DNA of 16,246 bases from Actinomycetota bacterium (GCA_023380915.1 JAMCSM010000148.1:1-16246), one strand, 5' to 3'; counted from the first letter of the stretch, positions 6,426-15,147 are shown. The notes: generated by a model from the letters alone, not told the origin. Program-made: numbers and translations.

Positions 6426-7643
6426 TTATTCTTTAAGCAAAAAGACTTCGAATATCTTATCTTTTTCTATTTCTCCAACATTATCAGGAATCATTGCCAA
6501 TCCATTGGCTTCCGACATTGAAGTCAGTATACCCGAACCCTGTAAACCGGTAGGTTTGAAATAATAACCATCATCTTTCTTTTCAACAATCACTCTGATG
6601 AAATCAGTCCTGCCTTCGCTGTAATGCCCAAAATTATCAGAAGCCCTGGCAAGAACGGGAAGCCTCAAATAATTTGGGTTTTCGACCATTTTCCTTATAA
6701 GTGGCCTCACATACATTTCAAAACAAATCATCACTGAAACAGGATTGCCAGGCAGACCAAATATAAATTTATCATTATAGGTATAAAATGCGAGGGGTTT
6801 ACCAGGCTTTTGATTTACTTTCCAGAATATGCAATCCGCCCCTAAAAGATTCAGGATTTCTTTTACATAATCATAATCTCCGACAGAAACTCCGCCTGTG
6901 ACCAGAAGAATATCGCAATTTGAAATGGCTTCTTTTATTTTTTCCATTAACTGCATTTTTTCATCCGGTACTATCCCAAAAATTTTGTAAAAGGCACCAA
7001 TTTCTTTTATCTGCGCAGCCAATGAATAGCTGTTGCTGTCCCTGACCTTACCCTTTTCCAGACTGTTTCCAGGCCCTATAAGCTCATTCCCTGTAGTAAG
7101 TATTCCGACAACAGGCGGATTATTTACTATAACTTCATAATGACCAATTGAAGCCATTACTCCTATATCTCCCGGATAAATTTTCTTTCCTTTTTTAAGA
7201 ACCGTATCACCTTCCAGTATATCCTCACCTTTATATCTTATATTTTCTCCATGATCATATTCTTTGAATATGAGAACTTCGGTTCCTTCTTTTAATGTAT
7301 CTTCCTTAACAACAACACAGTCACATCCATCAGGAATCGGAGCACCTGTCATAATGCTGATGCAGTACCCTGGTTCTATTTTTAATGTTGACACTTTTCC
7401 TGCCTGTATATCTTCCCTGGCTAATTTTAATTTTACAGGATAATTTTTATCTGCTCCAATAGTATCGGAAGCGATTGCTGCAAAACCATCCATTGTGGCA
7501 TTATCAAATGCCGGTATATTATCACCCGAAATCATATCTTCCGCCAGAATTAAACCCAGGCTGTCAAGTATCGGTACCGATTTTGTTTTTATTCTGACTG
7601 CTGAATTCAGTACTTTTTCCTGTGCTTCTTTTACGGAAAGCAT
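6426..7643 (-). CDS. moeA: Molybdopterin molybdenumtransferase (MoeA)
   Basis: MoeA inserts molybdate into adenylated molybdopterin to form the molybdenum cofactor. The 405-residue protein has the full family set: NATMDGFA (48-55), TGAPIPDGCD (99-108), TTGNEL (183-188), GGVSVGDYDYV (250-260), KPGKPLAF (279-286), GLPGNPVS (296-303) and a C-terminal beta-barrel domain. An in-frame GTG at 7652 exists, but the ATG at 7643 is preceded by a near-ideal AAGGTGAT ribosome binding site, so I start there. That site overlaps the folBK stop codon, 6 nt upstream. Other molybdopterin genes (moaA, moaC, mogA) are absent from the window; the placement links it to a folate operon, the other main use of GTP-derived pterins. 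Confidence 0.94.
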   Translation of the reverse strand: MLSVKEAQEKVLNSAVRIKTKSVPILDSLGLILAEDMISGDNIPAFDNATMDGFAAIASDTIGADKNYPVKLKLAREDIQAGKVSTLKIEPGYCISIMTGAPIPDGCDCVVVKEDTLKEGTEVLIFKEYDHGENIRYKGEDILEGDTVLKKGKKIYPGDIGVMASIGHYEVIVNNPPVVGILTTGNELIGPGNSLEKGKVRDSNSYSLAAQIKEIGAFYKIFGIVPDEKMQLMEKIKEAISNCDILLVTGGVSVGDYDYVKEILNLLGADCIFWKVNQKPGKPLAFYTYNDKFIFGLPGNPVSVMICFEMYVRPLIRKMVENPNYLRLPVLARASDNFGHYSEGRTDFIRVIVEKKDDGYYFKPTGLQGSGILTSMSEANGLAMIPDNVGEIEKDKIFEVFLLKE

Positions 7644-7647
7644 AATA

Positions 7648-7655
7648 ATCACCTT
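7648..7655 (-). promoter_or_regulatory. moeA ribosome binding site overlapping the folBK stop
   Basis: AAGGTGAT on the minus strand sits 4 nt before the moeA ATG and contains the TGA stop of folBK. It decides the ATG over the upstream GTG and implies translational coupling between the two genes. Confidence 0.75.
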
Positions 7656-8578
7656 TTTTTAATTTCATTATTGCCAATTTTTATCATAATTATTTTTTCA
7701 GAAAAATTCTTATTTTTAATATAATTTTTAATATTTTTATTAAATATTTTTAAGTCCGGATAAATTTCACTTAAAGGTACCAATACAAAATTCCTTTCAA
7801 ATAATTCTGGGTGAGGAATCGTTAAAAAGTCAGATGAGATTTCCAGATTATCAAAGAACAAAATATCCAGATCAATAATTCTGGGCCCAAATTTGGAAAT
7901 GCCAGATTTTCTGCCCATTTCAAATTCAATTTTCTTTAAAAATCCCAGAAGTTCAAAAGGTCCAAGTGATTTTTTCAAAATTACTTTAAGGGCAATATTA
8001 TAAAAATCAGCCTGGTTTTTTTCATACATTGGCTCTGTTTCATAAATGGAAGAGATGCTGGAAATTTTCAAATCAGGATTGCTTTCCAGGATTTTTAAAG
8101 CTTTATTTAAATTTTCTTCTTTATTTCCAATGTTGGATCCCACAGAAAGGTAAGCTGTTGAGGTGAAATTATCTGCCTCAAAAGCTACACCAACTGAATC
8201 AAGTTTTGCTTTAATGGGAGGTGATGTTTTTTCTATTTTAACTTTGATTTTTGAAATTGCGGGCCAACTGGATAATATTTTGTCAGCTAAAACCTGTGAA
8301 AATGACTCGAGCAGGTTGAATCTGTTATCATAATTTACTTTTTTTACCAGAGAGATAACTTCGGAATAATTTACAGTATTTTTTATATTATCATTGATTA
8401 AATTTATAGTTTTTGACTTTCCAGTATCCCGGTCATCGTTATCTCTGTCAATTATAAAATTTTTGTTATTTAAGCAGATTTCAATATTGAACAAAAATTC
8501 CTGTCCGTTTATTTTTTCTTCTTCGTTAATTCCGTGATATCCGAAAAGCTTTAGATTTTTTATTATAATTTTTATCAT
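7649..8578 (-). CDS. folK: Bifunctional dihydroneopterin aldolase / HPPK (FolB-FolK fusion)
   Basis: The N-terminal half (1-135) is FolB, which cleaves dihydroneopterin to 6-hydroxymethyl-dihydropterin: LFGYHGINEEEK (11-22), the VNYSEV motif (69-74), LLESFS (89-94) with the active-site Glu, and conserved K115-x-x-P120 context. The C-terminal half (about 140-300) is FolK, which pyrophosphorylates that product: AYLSVGSNIGNKEENL (142-157), ETEP (180-183), FGPRIIDLDILFFDN (230-244) and IPHPELFERNFVLVPL (254-269). Compared with ordinary FolB there is an extra charged stretch of about 25 residues at 41-65. The start has no recognisable ribosome binding site and lies 22 nt after folP, so initiation may depend on coupling. 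The order folP-folB-folK is standard; fusion of the last two is known in some lineages. Confidence 0.93.
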   Translation of the reverse strand: MIKIIIKNLKLFGYHGINEEEKINGQEFLFNIEICLNNKNFIIDRDNDDRDTGKSKTINLINDNIKNTVNYSEVISLVKKVNYDNRFNLLESFSQVLADKILSSWPAISKIKVKIEKTSPPIKAKLDSVGVAFEADNFTSTAYLSVGSNIGNKEENLNKALKILESNPDLKISSISSIYETEPMYEKNQADFYNIALKVILKKSLGPFELLGFLKKIEFEMGRKSGISKFGPRIIDLDILFFDNLEISSDFLTIPHPELFERNFVLVPLSEIYPDLKIFNKNIKNYIKNKNFSEKIIMIKIGNNEIKKR

Positions 8579-8600
8579 TTAGAGATTTTATTTTTTAAAT

Positions 8601-9818
8601 TTAGAAATTCCCTTTGATTGATTTTGCAACTTTTATGGCATTGATTGTTTCTTTTACGTCATGAACTCTTAAAATACCGGTGCCATTCAGAAATGCACAA
8701 ACTGCGGCGGCAAGGCTTCCTTCAAGCCTATCCCCTGCGGAAACTCCTCCAAGTAAACTTCCTATAAATGATTTCCTCGATACCCCCACAAGCAATGGAT
8801 AACCCATGCTGTTAAATTCAGAAAGCCTGTTCAATATCTCAAGGTTGTGTTCCAATGTTTTGCCAAAGCCGATACCTGGGTCTATAATTATTTTATCTTC
8901 ACTTATGCCAGCTTCCATTGCCTTATGTGCTCTATAGTTTAAATACTCATAAATTTCTTCTACAACATTATTATAGCTGGGATTTAATTGCATATTTTCG
9001 GGAGCACCCTGCATGTGCATTATTACTACGGAAGCACCGGATTTCACAGCAACATCCATAATCTTCCTGTCAATTGAAAGCCCGCTTATATCATTGATAA
9101 TTTTTGCACCTGCGGCAATTGCTTTTTCTGCAACTTCTGAGTGATAGGTGTCTATAGAAATTAAAATATTAAATTTTTTTGCAATATAATCAATTACGGG
9201 AATTACTCTTTTCAGCTCTTCCTCAGTATTTGCGGGTTTTGATCCCGGCCTTGTTGAAATGCCGCCGACATCGATAATTTGTGCCCCCTGCTCTATGATT
9301 TCCTCAGCCCTTTTAAAAGCTTTTTCTTTTTCAAAATAGAAACCGCCGTCATAAAATGAATCAGGAGTTACATTTAAAATACCCATGATAACCGCTCCCT
9401 CTTCCGCAAGATTGAAATCATATCCTCCGATAGTAATTACTTTTTTATTTTTTATATCATCTAGTTTTAAAATGTAGTTACTGAGTTCATCTGATAACTT
9501 TTTTAAACCAAAAGGTTGAATTTTTATCTTTTCTGTAAGATTTTTAATAGCTTTTTCATTTCCAAGAATAATTATATCGGTTGTACCCTCAGCCTTAATT
9601 AACGTATCACGTGAAGTGACTACATCCCCATCTCTTGCCAGCATCTCCTGTTTTAATATGTTTGCAGCCCTGACGTCAACTTCTTTAACCTTTAAGGCAA
9701 GGGGCAAAACCTTGTTTGACATAATTTGCTGACCTACCGGGGAGGCACCGATTCTTGCAAATTCTTTTACCGCCTGATATTTTGTTTTTAAATTTAATTC
9801 TCTTATTCTATAACTCAT
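8601..9818 (-). CDS. folP: Dihydropteroate synthase with N-terminal extension (FolP)
   Basis: FolP condenses p-aminobenzoate with hydroxymethyl-dihydropterin pyrophosphate and is the sulfonamide target. The catalytic TIM barrel fills about 140-400: MGILNVTPDSF (145-155), DVGGISTRPG (183-192), SIDTY (221-225), NDISG (242-246), MHMQG (267-271), DPGIGFGK (313-320), SRKSFIG (347-353) and RVHDV (384-388). The first 135 residues form an additional region, with RAANILKQEMLARDGD (50-65) and a TTDIIILG segment (79-86). It resembles the N-terminal region of the roughly 400-residue FolP of some clostridia and Dehalococcoides; its role is unknown to me. The ATG is 9 nt after folE and has no clear ribosome binding site. 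A later start would lie inside the extension, whose conservation supports the full length. Confidence 0.94.
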   Translation of the reverse strand: MSYRIRELNLKTKYQAVKEFARIGASPVGQQIMSNKVLPLALKVKEVDVRAANILKQEMLARDGDVVTSRDTLIKAEGTTDIIILGNEKAIKNLTEKIKIQPFGLKKLSDELSNYILKLDDIKNKKVITIGGYDFNLAEEGAVIMGILNVTPDSFYDGGFYFEKEKAFKRAEEIIEQGAQIIDVGGISTRPGSKPANTEEELKRVIPVIDYIAKKFNILISIDTYHSEVAEKAIAAGAKIINDISGLSIDRKIMDVAVKSGASVVIMHMQGAPENMQLNPSYNNVVEEIYEYLNYRAHKAMEAGISEDKIIIDPGIGFGKTLEHNLEILNRLSEFNSMGYPLLVGVSRKSFIGSLLGGVSAGDRLEGSLAAAVCAFLNGTGILRVHDVKETINAIKVAKSIKGNF

Positions 9819-9827
9819 GAATGATTT

Positions 9828-10394
9828 TTATTTTGCAGATTTGATTAAAGACATTGCTTCTGATCTTGATGCAGGATTTCTCCTGAAAAGCCCCCTGACA
9901 GCCGAAGTTATTGTAATAGTATTGGGTTTTTTAACGCCTCTCAAACTCATGCAAAGATGCTCAGCTTCGATAATTACCATCGTGCCTTTCGGTTTGATTT
10001 TTTCCATAATGGTATCTGCGACAATAGTTGTAAGCCTTTCCTGTACCTGAAGCCTTCGTGACACAACTTCAAGTACCCTTATAAGTTTGCTAAGGCCAAT
10101 TATCTTGCCTGAATCATTAGGGACATATGCTATGTGAGCCTTACCAAAAAATGGCACCATGTGATGCTCGCAAACTGAGTAAAAAGGAATATCTTTTATT
10201 ATTATGATTTCGTCATGGTTTTCATCAAACATGAAATCAAGATTATCCCCGGGATTTTTATCGATACCGCAAAAAAGTTCCTCATACATATCCGCAACTC
10301 TTCTTGGTGTTTGGACCAATCCCTCGCGATTGATATCCTCTCCAATACCCTTAATTATAAGCTTAACGCCCTCTTCAATCATCTTCTTATTCAC
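9828..10394 (-). CDS. folE: GTP cyclohydrolase I (FolE)
   Basis: FolE converts GTP to dihydroneopterin triphosphate, the committed step of folate synthesis. The 188-residue length is typical. Zinc ligands are C75 and H78 in SVCEHHMVPF and C148 in EHLCMSLRGV, matching C110, H113 and C181 of the E. coli enzyme. Other family motifs are TPRRVADMYEEL (29-40), GLSKL (100-104), RRLQVQERLT (113-122) and the C-terminal RGLFRRNP. The start is a GTG at 10394: AGGAG sits 7 nt before it, whereas the in-frame ATG at 10382 has no such site. It heads the folate-moeA operon, behind a candidate promoter. Confidence 0.96.
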   Translation of the reverse strand: MNKKMIEEGVKLIIKGIGEDINREGLVQTPRRVADMYEELFCGIDKNPGDNLDFMFDENHDEIIIIKDIPFYSVCEHHMVPFFGKAHIAYVPNDSGKIIGLSKLIRVLEVVSRRLQVQERLTTIVADTIMEKIKPKGTMVIIEAEHLCMSLRGVKKPNTITITSAVRGLFRRNPASRSEAMSLIKSAK

Positions 10395-10504
10395 TTTAAA
10401 ACTCCTGAACTAAATTATTTTTGATCGATAAATAATTTAAATCCTTTAAATTCAAAGACTGCAAGAATAAATTATTTACATTTTAACGAATTCAATTATT
10501 GATT

Positions 10505-10533
10505 AATATAATTGGAATATAAAAAATACGCAA
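10505..10533 (-). promoter_or_regulatory. Candidate promoter for the folE operon
   Basis: On the minus strand TTGCGT (10528-10533) and TATATT (10505-10510) are spaced by 17 nt. The -10 is one base from consensus; the -35 keeps only TTG. It lies just after the ftsH terminator hairpin and about 110 nt before the folE start. The rest of the 263-nt gap is AT-rich with no gene that I can support. Confidence 0.35.
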
Positions 10534-10550
10534 TATTTGAAGTAAAATTA

Positions 10551-10589
10551 TTAAGGACTCTGATAATTTATATTTTATGGAGTCCTTAA
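10551..10589 (-). terminator. Terminator hairpin after ftsH
   Basis: TTAAGGACTC (10551-10560) and GAGTCCTTAA (10580-10589) form a perfect 10-bp stem with a 19-nt loop, about 70 nt after the ftsH stop. In the minus direction it is followed by TAATTTTA, a weak U tract. The long loop is unusual for an intrinsic terminator, and the plus-strand flank also ends in a T run, so a bidirectional element is possible. Confidence 0.55.
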
Positions 10590-10621
10590 CATTAAATATT
10601 TTTTTAACATTAAATATTTTT
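10586..10621. repeat. Two tandem copies of an 18-bp repeat
   Basis: TTAACATTAAATATTTTT occurs twice in perfect contiguous copies between the ftsH stop and the terminator hairpin, sharing its first bases with the right stem arm. Probably a slippage duplication; no function is evident. Confidence 0.85.
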
Positions 10622-10657
10622 AAAACAGAATAATTTTTAACTATAATTTTGTTAAAA

Positions 10658-12796
10658 TCAATTTTGCTCTTTGGCAGTTTTAGCGGTGACCGTTGATATT
10701 TTTTTAAGTTTATTGATCAGAAGATCGTAGGCCTCACCAATTTCTTTAAATCTGTTTTCCATATCACCATTTCCCGAGCTTTTGTCCTGATTAATTGTAA
10801 GAGTTGCTTTTTTAAAAGCTTCTTTTATTTCAGCTTCATCAGGATTGCCGCTTAACCCGAGCAACTGCAAAGCTTTAGCTTTTGAAAGTTTTTTAGTTTT
10901 TGCCTTTTCATCCATTGATCTGTCATCGGTTTTAACACCCTTTTCGTTCAATGCTTTATCTTCCAAACGCAATGTTTCTTTCAATTTTTTCTGGCTCTTA
11001 ACTTTGAAAAGCATATTCATTACTTCTTCTCTACTTAAAGTTTCTTTTTCCATCAGTTTGCTCGCAAGCTCTTTTAAGGCTTCCTGATTTTCAATAAGTA
11101 TCTTTTTAGCCTGGTTATAGCTTTCCTGTATAATATCATGAACTTCCTGATCTATCTCGGAAGCTATATCTTCGCTATAATGAGGCCTTGAAATAATTTC
11201 TTTGCCAAGGAACACTTCATCATCATCCGTTTTATAAGTAACCGGACCAAGCTTTGAGCTCATGCCAAATTCAGTCACCATTTTTCTGGCAAGTTTTGTA
11301 GCCCTGTCTATATCGTTTTGTGCACCTGAAGTTATGTCATCAAAATTCATCTCTTCGCTTACACGGCCTCCGAGGAGCTGAGTGATGTTATCGAGAAGCT
11401 CTTTCTTTGTTTTTAAAAACTTATCTTCCTCAGGAAGTGTTATAACATACCCCAGAGATCTTCCTCTTGAAATTATGGAAATCTTATGAACAGGATCAGT
11501 ATTGGGAAGGATATGAGAAAGAAGAGCATGACCAGACTCATGATAAGCAATTATTTTCTTTTCTTTTTCGGAAATTATTCTGGATTTTTTCTCCGGACCT
11601 GCTATGACTCTCTCGATAGCATCTTCTATCTCAAACATGCTTATCTTTTTCTTGTTGTGTCTTGCTGCAAGAAGCGATGCTTCATTGAATATATTTGCAA
11701 GGTCAGCTCCCGTAAATCCAGGGGTCTCCTTGGCTATGGTCTTTAAAACAATATCTTTATCAAGCGGTTTACCCCTTGCATGAATGGAAAGTATCTGTTC
11801 TCTTCCTATCAAATCCGGCCTATCAACAACTATCTGCCTGTCAAACCTTCCCGGTCTCAATAAAGCTGGATCCAGAATATCCGGCCTGTTGGTGGCTGCA
11901 ATCAATATGACGGTACTTTCAACATCAAAACCATCCATTTCCACAAGGAGCTGGTTCAATGTCTGCTCTCTCTCATCATGACCACCTCCTAATCCTGCAC
12001 CCCTGTGTCTCCCTACAGCATCGATTTCATCCATAAATATAATTGAAGGCTGGCTTGCTTTTGCCTGAGCAAACAAATCCCTGACTCTTGAAGCACCAAC
12101 ACCCACAAACATCTCAACAAATTCAGAACCGCTTATGCTATAAAACGGCACTCCTGCTTCACCGGCCACAGCTCTTGCAAGCAAAGTCTTTCCGGTTCCC
12201 GGAGGGCCAAACAACAGTACCCCCTTGGGAATTTTTGCACCTATTGCTTTAAACTTACCTGGATTCTCAAGAAACTCCTCTATTTCCCTCAGTTCTTCAA
12301 CCGCTTCATCGACACCACCGACATCCTTGAATGTAACCCTGTTCTTACCCTGGTTTGCTACTCTGGCACGGCTTTTTCCAAATTGAAGGACTTTGGAACC
12401 ACCACCCTGCAGCTGGTTCATCATAAAAAATATCAGGCCAAACATGATTAAAAATGGCAGTGCGCTTATTAAAATCTGTATCCAGATTGACTGAGTTTGA
12501 TTATTAACAGTAAAAGGTATTTTTTTATCAAGCAGCAACTGGGTAACATCATAATTTTCAAGGTATGATACTTTAAAACTTGTACCATCCTTTAATTTTC
12601 CCTCAATAGTCTTATCTCCACTTTTGATAGTTAATGCCGTGGAAGTATCTACCTGCCCCGCATCGATTTTTGTTATAAAATCATTCAGGCTGAGTTCCTT
12701 AACCTCGGGCGACATAAATAAAGGATTCCTGAAAATCAGGAACATCACTACTATCAATAAAATCAATAATGCTATATTTTTAAAACTTCTCTTCAA
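10658..12796 (-). CDS. ftsH: ATP-dependent zinc metalloprotease FtsH with C-terminal J-like domain
   Basis: FtsH is a membrane-anchored hexameric AAA+ protease that degrades misfolded membrane proteins and selected regulators. Order: membrane segment 8-24, extracytoplasmic domain, membrane segment about 104-126, AAA domain with Walker A GPPGTGKT (197-204), Walker B IIFMDEID (252-259) and arginine fingers near R315/R318, then the peptidase with HESGH (419-423) and D495. At 712 residues it exceeds the usual 600-650. After a charged linker (about 606-638) a final module (641-697) matches a J-domain ([25 protein letters not shown]) but has NQD (669-671) where DnaJ proteins have HPD. Start is a TTG at 12796 with AAGGAG about 10 nt upstream; later ATGs would cut into the first membrane helix. 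It follows hpt, as in Firmicutes and Actinobacteria. Confidence 0.95.
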   Translation of the reverse strand: MKRSFKNIALLILLIVVMFLIFRNPLFMSPEVKELSLNDFITKIDAGQVDTSTALTIKSGDKTIEGKLKDGTSFKVSYLENYDVTQLLLDKKIPFTVNNQTQSIWIQILISALPFLIMFGLIFFMMNQLQGGGSKVLQFGKSRARVANQGKNRVTFKDVGGVDEAVEELREIEEFLENPGKFKAIGAKIPKGVLLFGPPGTGKTLLARAVAGEAGVPFYSISGSEFVEMFVGVGASRVRDLFAQAKASQPSIIFMDEIDAVGRHRGAGLGGGHDEREQTLNQLLVEMDGFDVESTVILIAATNRPDILDPALLRPGRFDRQIVVDRPDLIGREQILSIHARGKPLDKDIVLKTIAKETPGFTGADLANIFNEASLLAARHNKKKISMFEIEDAIERVIAGPEKKSRIISEKEKKIIAYHESGHALLSHILPNTDPVHKISIISRGRSLGYVITLPEEDKFLKTKKELLDNITQLLGGRVSEEMNFDDITSGAQNDIDRATKLARKMVTEFGMSSKLGPVTYKTDDDEVFLGKEIISRPHYSEDIASEIDQEVHDIIQESYNQAKKILIENQEALKELASKLMEKETLSREEVMNMLFKVKSQKKLKETLRLEDKALNEKGVKTDDRSMDEKAKTKKLSKAKALQLLGLSGNPDEAEIKEAFKKATLTINQDKSSGNGDMENRFKEIGEAYDLLINKLKKISTVTAKTAKEQN

Positions 12797-12859
12797 GTAA
12801 AAAACACTCCTTTTTTAAATTTTGCCGCAATAACCGGCACTTTCTTCTAAAAACATCCA

Positions 12860-12888
12860 AATATAAATAAATGAAAATTTAGTATCAA
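12860..12888 (-). promoter_or_regulatory. Sigma70-type promoter for ftsH
   Basis: On the minus strand TTGATA (12883-12888) and TATATT (12860-12865) are separated by exactly 17 nt; each is one base from consensus. The predicted start of transcription gives a 5' leader of about 55 nt, which contains a small TGCCG/CGGCA hairpin (12823-12839) and the AAGGAG ribosome binding site. The 156-nt gap between hpt and ftsH contains no gene. Confidence 0.6.
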
Positions 12889-12952
12889 TATTATATATTA
12901 TTTTGAATAAATAGAAAATTGATTGAATCTGAAGATTTGAAATAAAATTTAT

Positions 12953-13486
12953 TTATTGTTCATCTTCTATGAATCCTATAAAAGGCAAATTCCTGTATTT
13001 TTCTCCTATATCAAGGCCATATCCTATAACAAATTTATTAGGTATGTCAAACCCTTTATATTTTATATTATTGGTAGTTTTTCTCGGTACATTTTTATCC
13101 AACAGGGCACAGACTTCAATACTTTTCGGATTCCTGGCTTCAAGATTCTTTATCAGATAATTTAATGTCCTCCCGGAATCAACTATATCCTCAATGATTA
13201 AAATATCCTTACCCTCTATATTCGTATCAAGGTCTTTTGTAATCCTTACAATACCAGAGCTCGCCCGTGCATTTCCGTAACTTGAAACAGCCATAAAATC
13301 AAAAATTACCGGAATTCTTATATGCCTGCAAATATCAGCCACAAAAATAAAAGATCCCTTCAATATTGCAATAAGAACGGGGTATCTGGAGGAATAATCT
13401 CTGGTAATTTTCTCACCAAGCTCTTTTATCTTTTTTGTAAGGCTTACTTCATCAATTAATATTTTAATTTTTGAGTCATCCGTCAT
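12953..13486 (-). CDS. hpt: Hypoxanthine phosphoribosyltransferase (Hpt)
   Basis: Hpt salvages hypoxanthine and guanine to IMP and GMP using PRPP. The 177-residue protein has the PRPP loop ILIIEDIVDSGRT (95-107 from the chosen start), the early AILKGSF motif that follows a proline-valine strand, the flexible-loop FMAVSSYG region and the C-terminal FVIGYGLDIGEKYRNLP purine-binding segment. I start at the ATG 13486, where family members usually begin. The longer frame uses a TTG at 13504 that overlaps tilS by 4 nt. Neither start has a clear ribosome binding site, so expression probably depends on coupling with tilS 14 nt upstream. The tilS-hpt pair is a widely conserved arrangement. Confidence 0.94.
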   Translation of the reverse strand: MTDDSKIKILIDEVSLTKKIKELGEKITRDYSSRYPVLIAILKGSFIFVADICRHIRIPVIFDFMAVSSYGNARASSGIVRITKDLDTNIEGKDILIIEDIVDSGRTLNYLIKNLEARNPKSIEVCALLDKNVPRKTTNNIKYKGFDIPNKFVIGYGLDIGEKYRNLPFIGFIEDEQ

Positions 13487-13500
13487 AAGGAATATTATAA

Positions 13501-15147
13501 TCAAATATCAATTATTTTTATATGCAAAACTTTTTTTGTTGAAGAATCGATTTTAACTCTTTCATCAATTCTATATTTGCCAACCCATATAATTTTTTTT
13601 CTATCGGCAAAAATCGGGATAGTTTTTCGAAGACTTAATGGAATTTTGTTATCAATAAAAAAATCATGAATTTTTTTTTCTTTATTTAATCCAAACGGGT
13701 AAAAATACTCTCCCTTATCCTTATCCCAGCTTTTTACCTTAACAGGAAATTTTATTTTATCAAAATCCAGGTAAGCATCCATCAAAGACATGCTTTTAAA
13801 ATCCAGGTCATTCAAATTACCTTTTATTATTTCAGATTCAATCCTGATGCCAAATTTTTTAATGATCTTATCAGATACGCCTGTAAAAACCGGATTTGTT
13901 TTTAGCAATAAATTATCAGCATCTAAAAATTTTATGATATTTTGAAAACTCTTTTTATTTTGGTTTCTTAAAATTTTTTCAATAGGCAAATATGAATGTT
14001 TTTTAATAAATTGCTCTTTACTGATACCGTCTTTTGTCAGTAACTTATTAATTTTATTTATATTGAAAAAATAAAAATTATCCGCTTCTTTTACAAATCC
14101 TATCCTGCCTGCAAGTTCAATTTCTTTTCTTTCCCCTCCCAATTTACAATATTTAAGAATACTGTCTATGTTTATTTTCTTTATATCTTCAAAACAACCT
14201 TTAATTTTTTCTATGCTTTCGATTATAATTCTTTTCCTGACTGCAACAGCTAACTTTATCAGCTCTGTTACCTGAAGGATAACAAGATATGGCTGTTCTG
14301 TTTTCTCATTTGATTTACTGTCACAGGCAATATTTTTCTCAATTACTGCTATCCTGTTGAATATTTCTGATGAAAATGATGAGATAAACTCATTTTCTTC
14401 CCTCAATATGTTTACCAGCCTTAAAATGTTGAAATCAATGGAAACAGAAAATTTTTCCCTGATTAGAGGAAGCAGGATATTTCTTATCTTATTTCTTGAA
14501 TAAAGATTCTGCATATTTGTAGTGTCAATGCAATATGTAATGTTTTTATCATTAAGATATTTTAGTATATCCTTTTTAAATGTTTCTATGAGAGGCCTTA
14601 TAAATTTTCCATTAATGTCTACAGGTTTTATTCCGGAGAGTCCTTTTAATCCAGCACCCCTGAGAAAGTGCATAAAAAAAGTTTCTATATTATCATCTGC
14701 GTTATGACCAAGTGCAATCTTATTTATGCTATATTTTTCTGCAATTTCGTTTAGAAACCTTTGTCTTAAAATTCTTGCACCCTCCTGAAAAGAAAGCTTT
14801 TCCTTGCAGCACCACTTTTTTACATCAATTTTTTTTCTGACCAGGCTTATTCCCAGCTCATTGCATAATTTCTCTACAAAAATTGAATCTTTTGTGGATT
14901 GCCCTTTTCTTGTCATATGGTCAAGATGAAAAGCATACAATCTCAAATCAAGGTTGTTTTTTATTGAATTCATAACATAAGTAAGAAAAGTCGAGTCAGG
15001 ACCCCCAGAAATTGAAATAAGGACAATATCTTTTTTATTCAACATATTGTACTCTTCAATAGTATTTAATACTGCCTTAACTATTTTATCAGTCAGCTTT
15101 ACTTTGCCGGGAATATTTTTATTTTCCCTTATATCTTTTTTTACCAT
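13501..15147 (-). CDS. tilS: tRNA(Ile)-lysidine synthase (TilS)
   Basis: TilS attaches lysine to C34 of tRNA-Ile(CAU), so that it reads AUA rather than AUG; it is essential in most bacteria. The N-type ATPase P-loop ISGGPDS is at 46-52, HLDHMTRKG follows near 74-82, the HNADDNIET motif is at 148-156, LRGAGLKGLSG near 162-172 and NKIRN near 219. The C-terminal TilS_C domain is recognised in the last 80 residues (KIHDFFIDNKIPLSLRKTIP, then IIWVGKYRIDER). At 548 residues it is longer than common forms (about 430-470); the extra length lies in the poorly conserved middle (about 240-450). The ATG shares one base with the ymdB stop (TGATG); a TTG just before it is the alternative. Confidence 0.94.
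   Translation of the reverse strand: MVKKDIRENKNIPGKVKLTDKIVKAVLNTIEEYNMLNKKDIVLISISGGPDSTFLTYVMNSIKNNLDLRLYAFHLDHMTRKGQSTKDSIFVEKLCNELGISLVRKKIDVKKWCCKEKLSFQEGARILRQRFLNEIAEKYSINKIALGHNADDNIETFFMHFLRGAGLKGLSGIKPVDINGKFIRPLIETFKKDILKYLNDKNITYCIDTTNMQNLYSRNKIRNILLPLIREKFSVSIDFNILRLVNILREENEFISSFSSEIFNRIAVIEKNIACDSKSNEKTEQPYLVILQVTELIKLAVAVRKRIIIESIEKIKGCFEDIKKINIDSILKYCKLGGERKEIELAGRIGFVKEADNFYFFNINKINKLLTKDGISKEQFIKKHSYLPIEKILRNQNKKSFQNIIKFLDADNLLLKTNPVFTGVSDKIIKKFGIRIESEIIKGNLNDLDFKSMSLMDAYLDFDKIKFPVKVKSWDKDKGEYFYPFGLNKEKKIHDFFIDNKIPLSLRKTIPIFADRKKIIWVGKYRIDERVKIDSSTKKVLHIKIIDI

Noticed and set aside
9817..10050. Plus-strand frames opposite folE and other genes
   Set aside because: They are reverse-strand shadows of clear genes, without ribosome binding sites or recognisable domains.
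12797..12952. Riboswitch or attenuator in the ftsH leader
   Set aside because: Only a 5-bp hairpin (12823-12839) is present in a leader of about 55 nt; no known aptamer pattern is visible.
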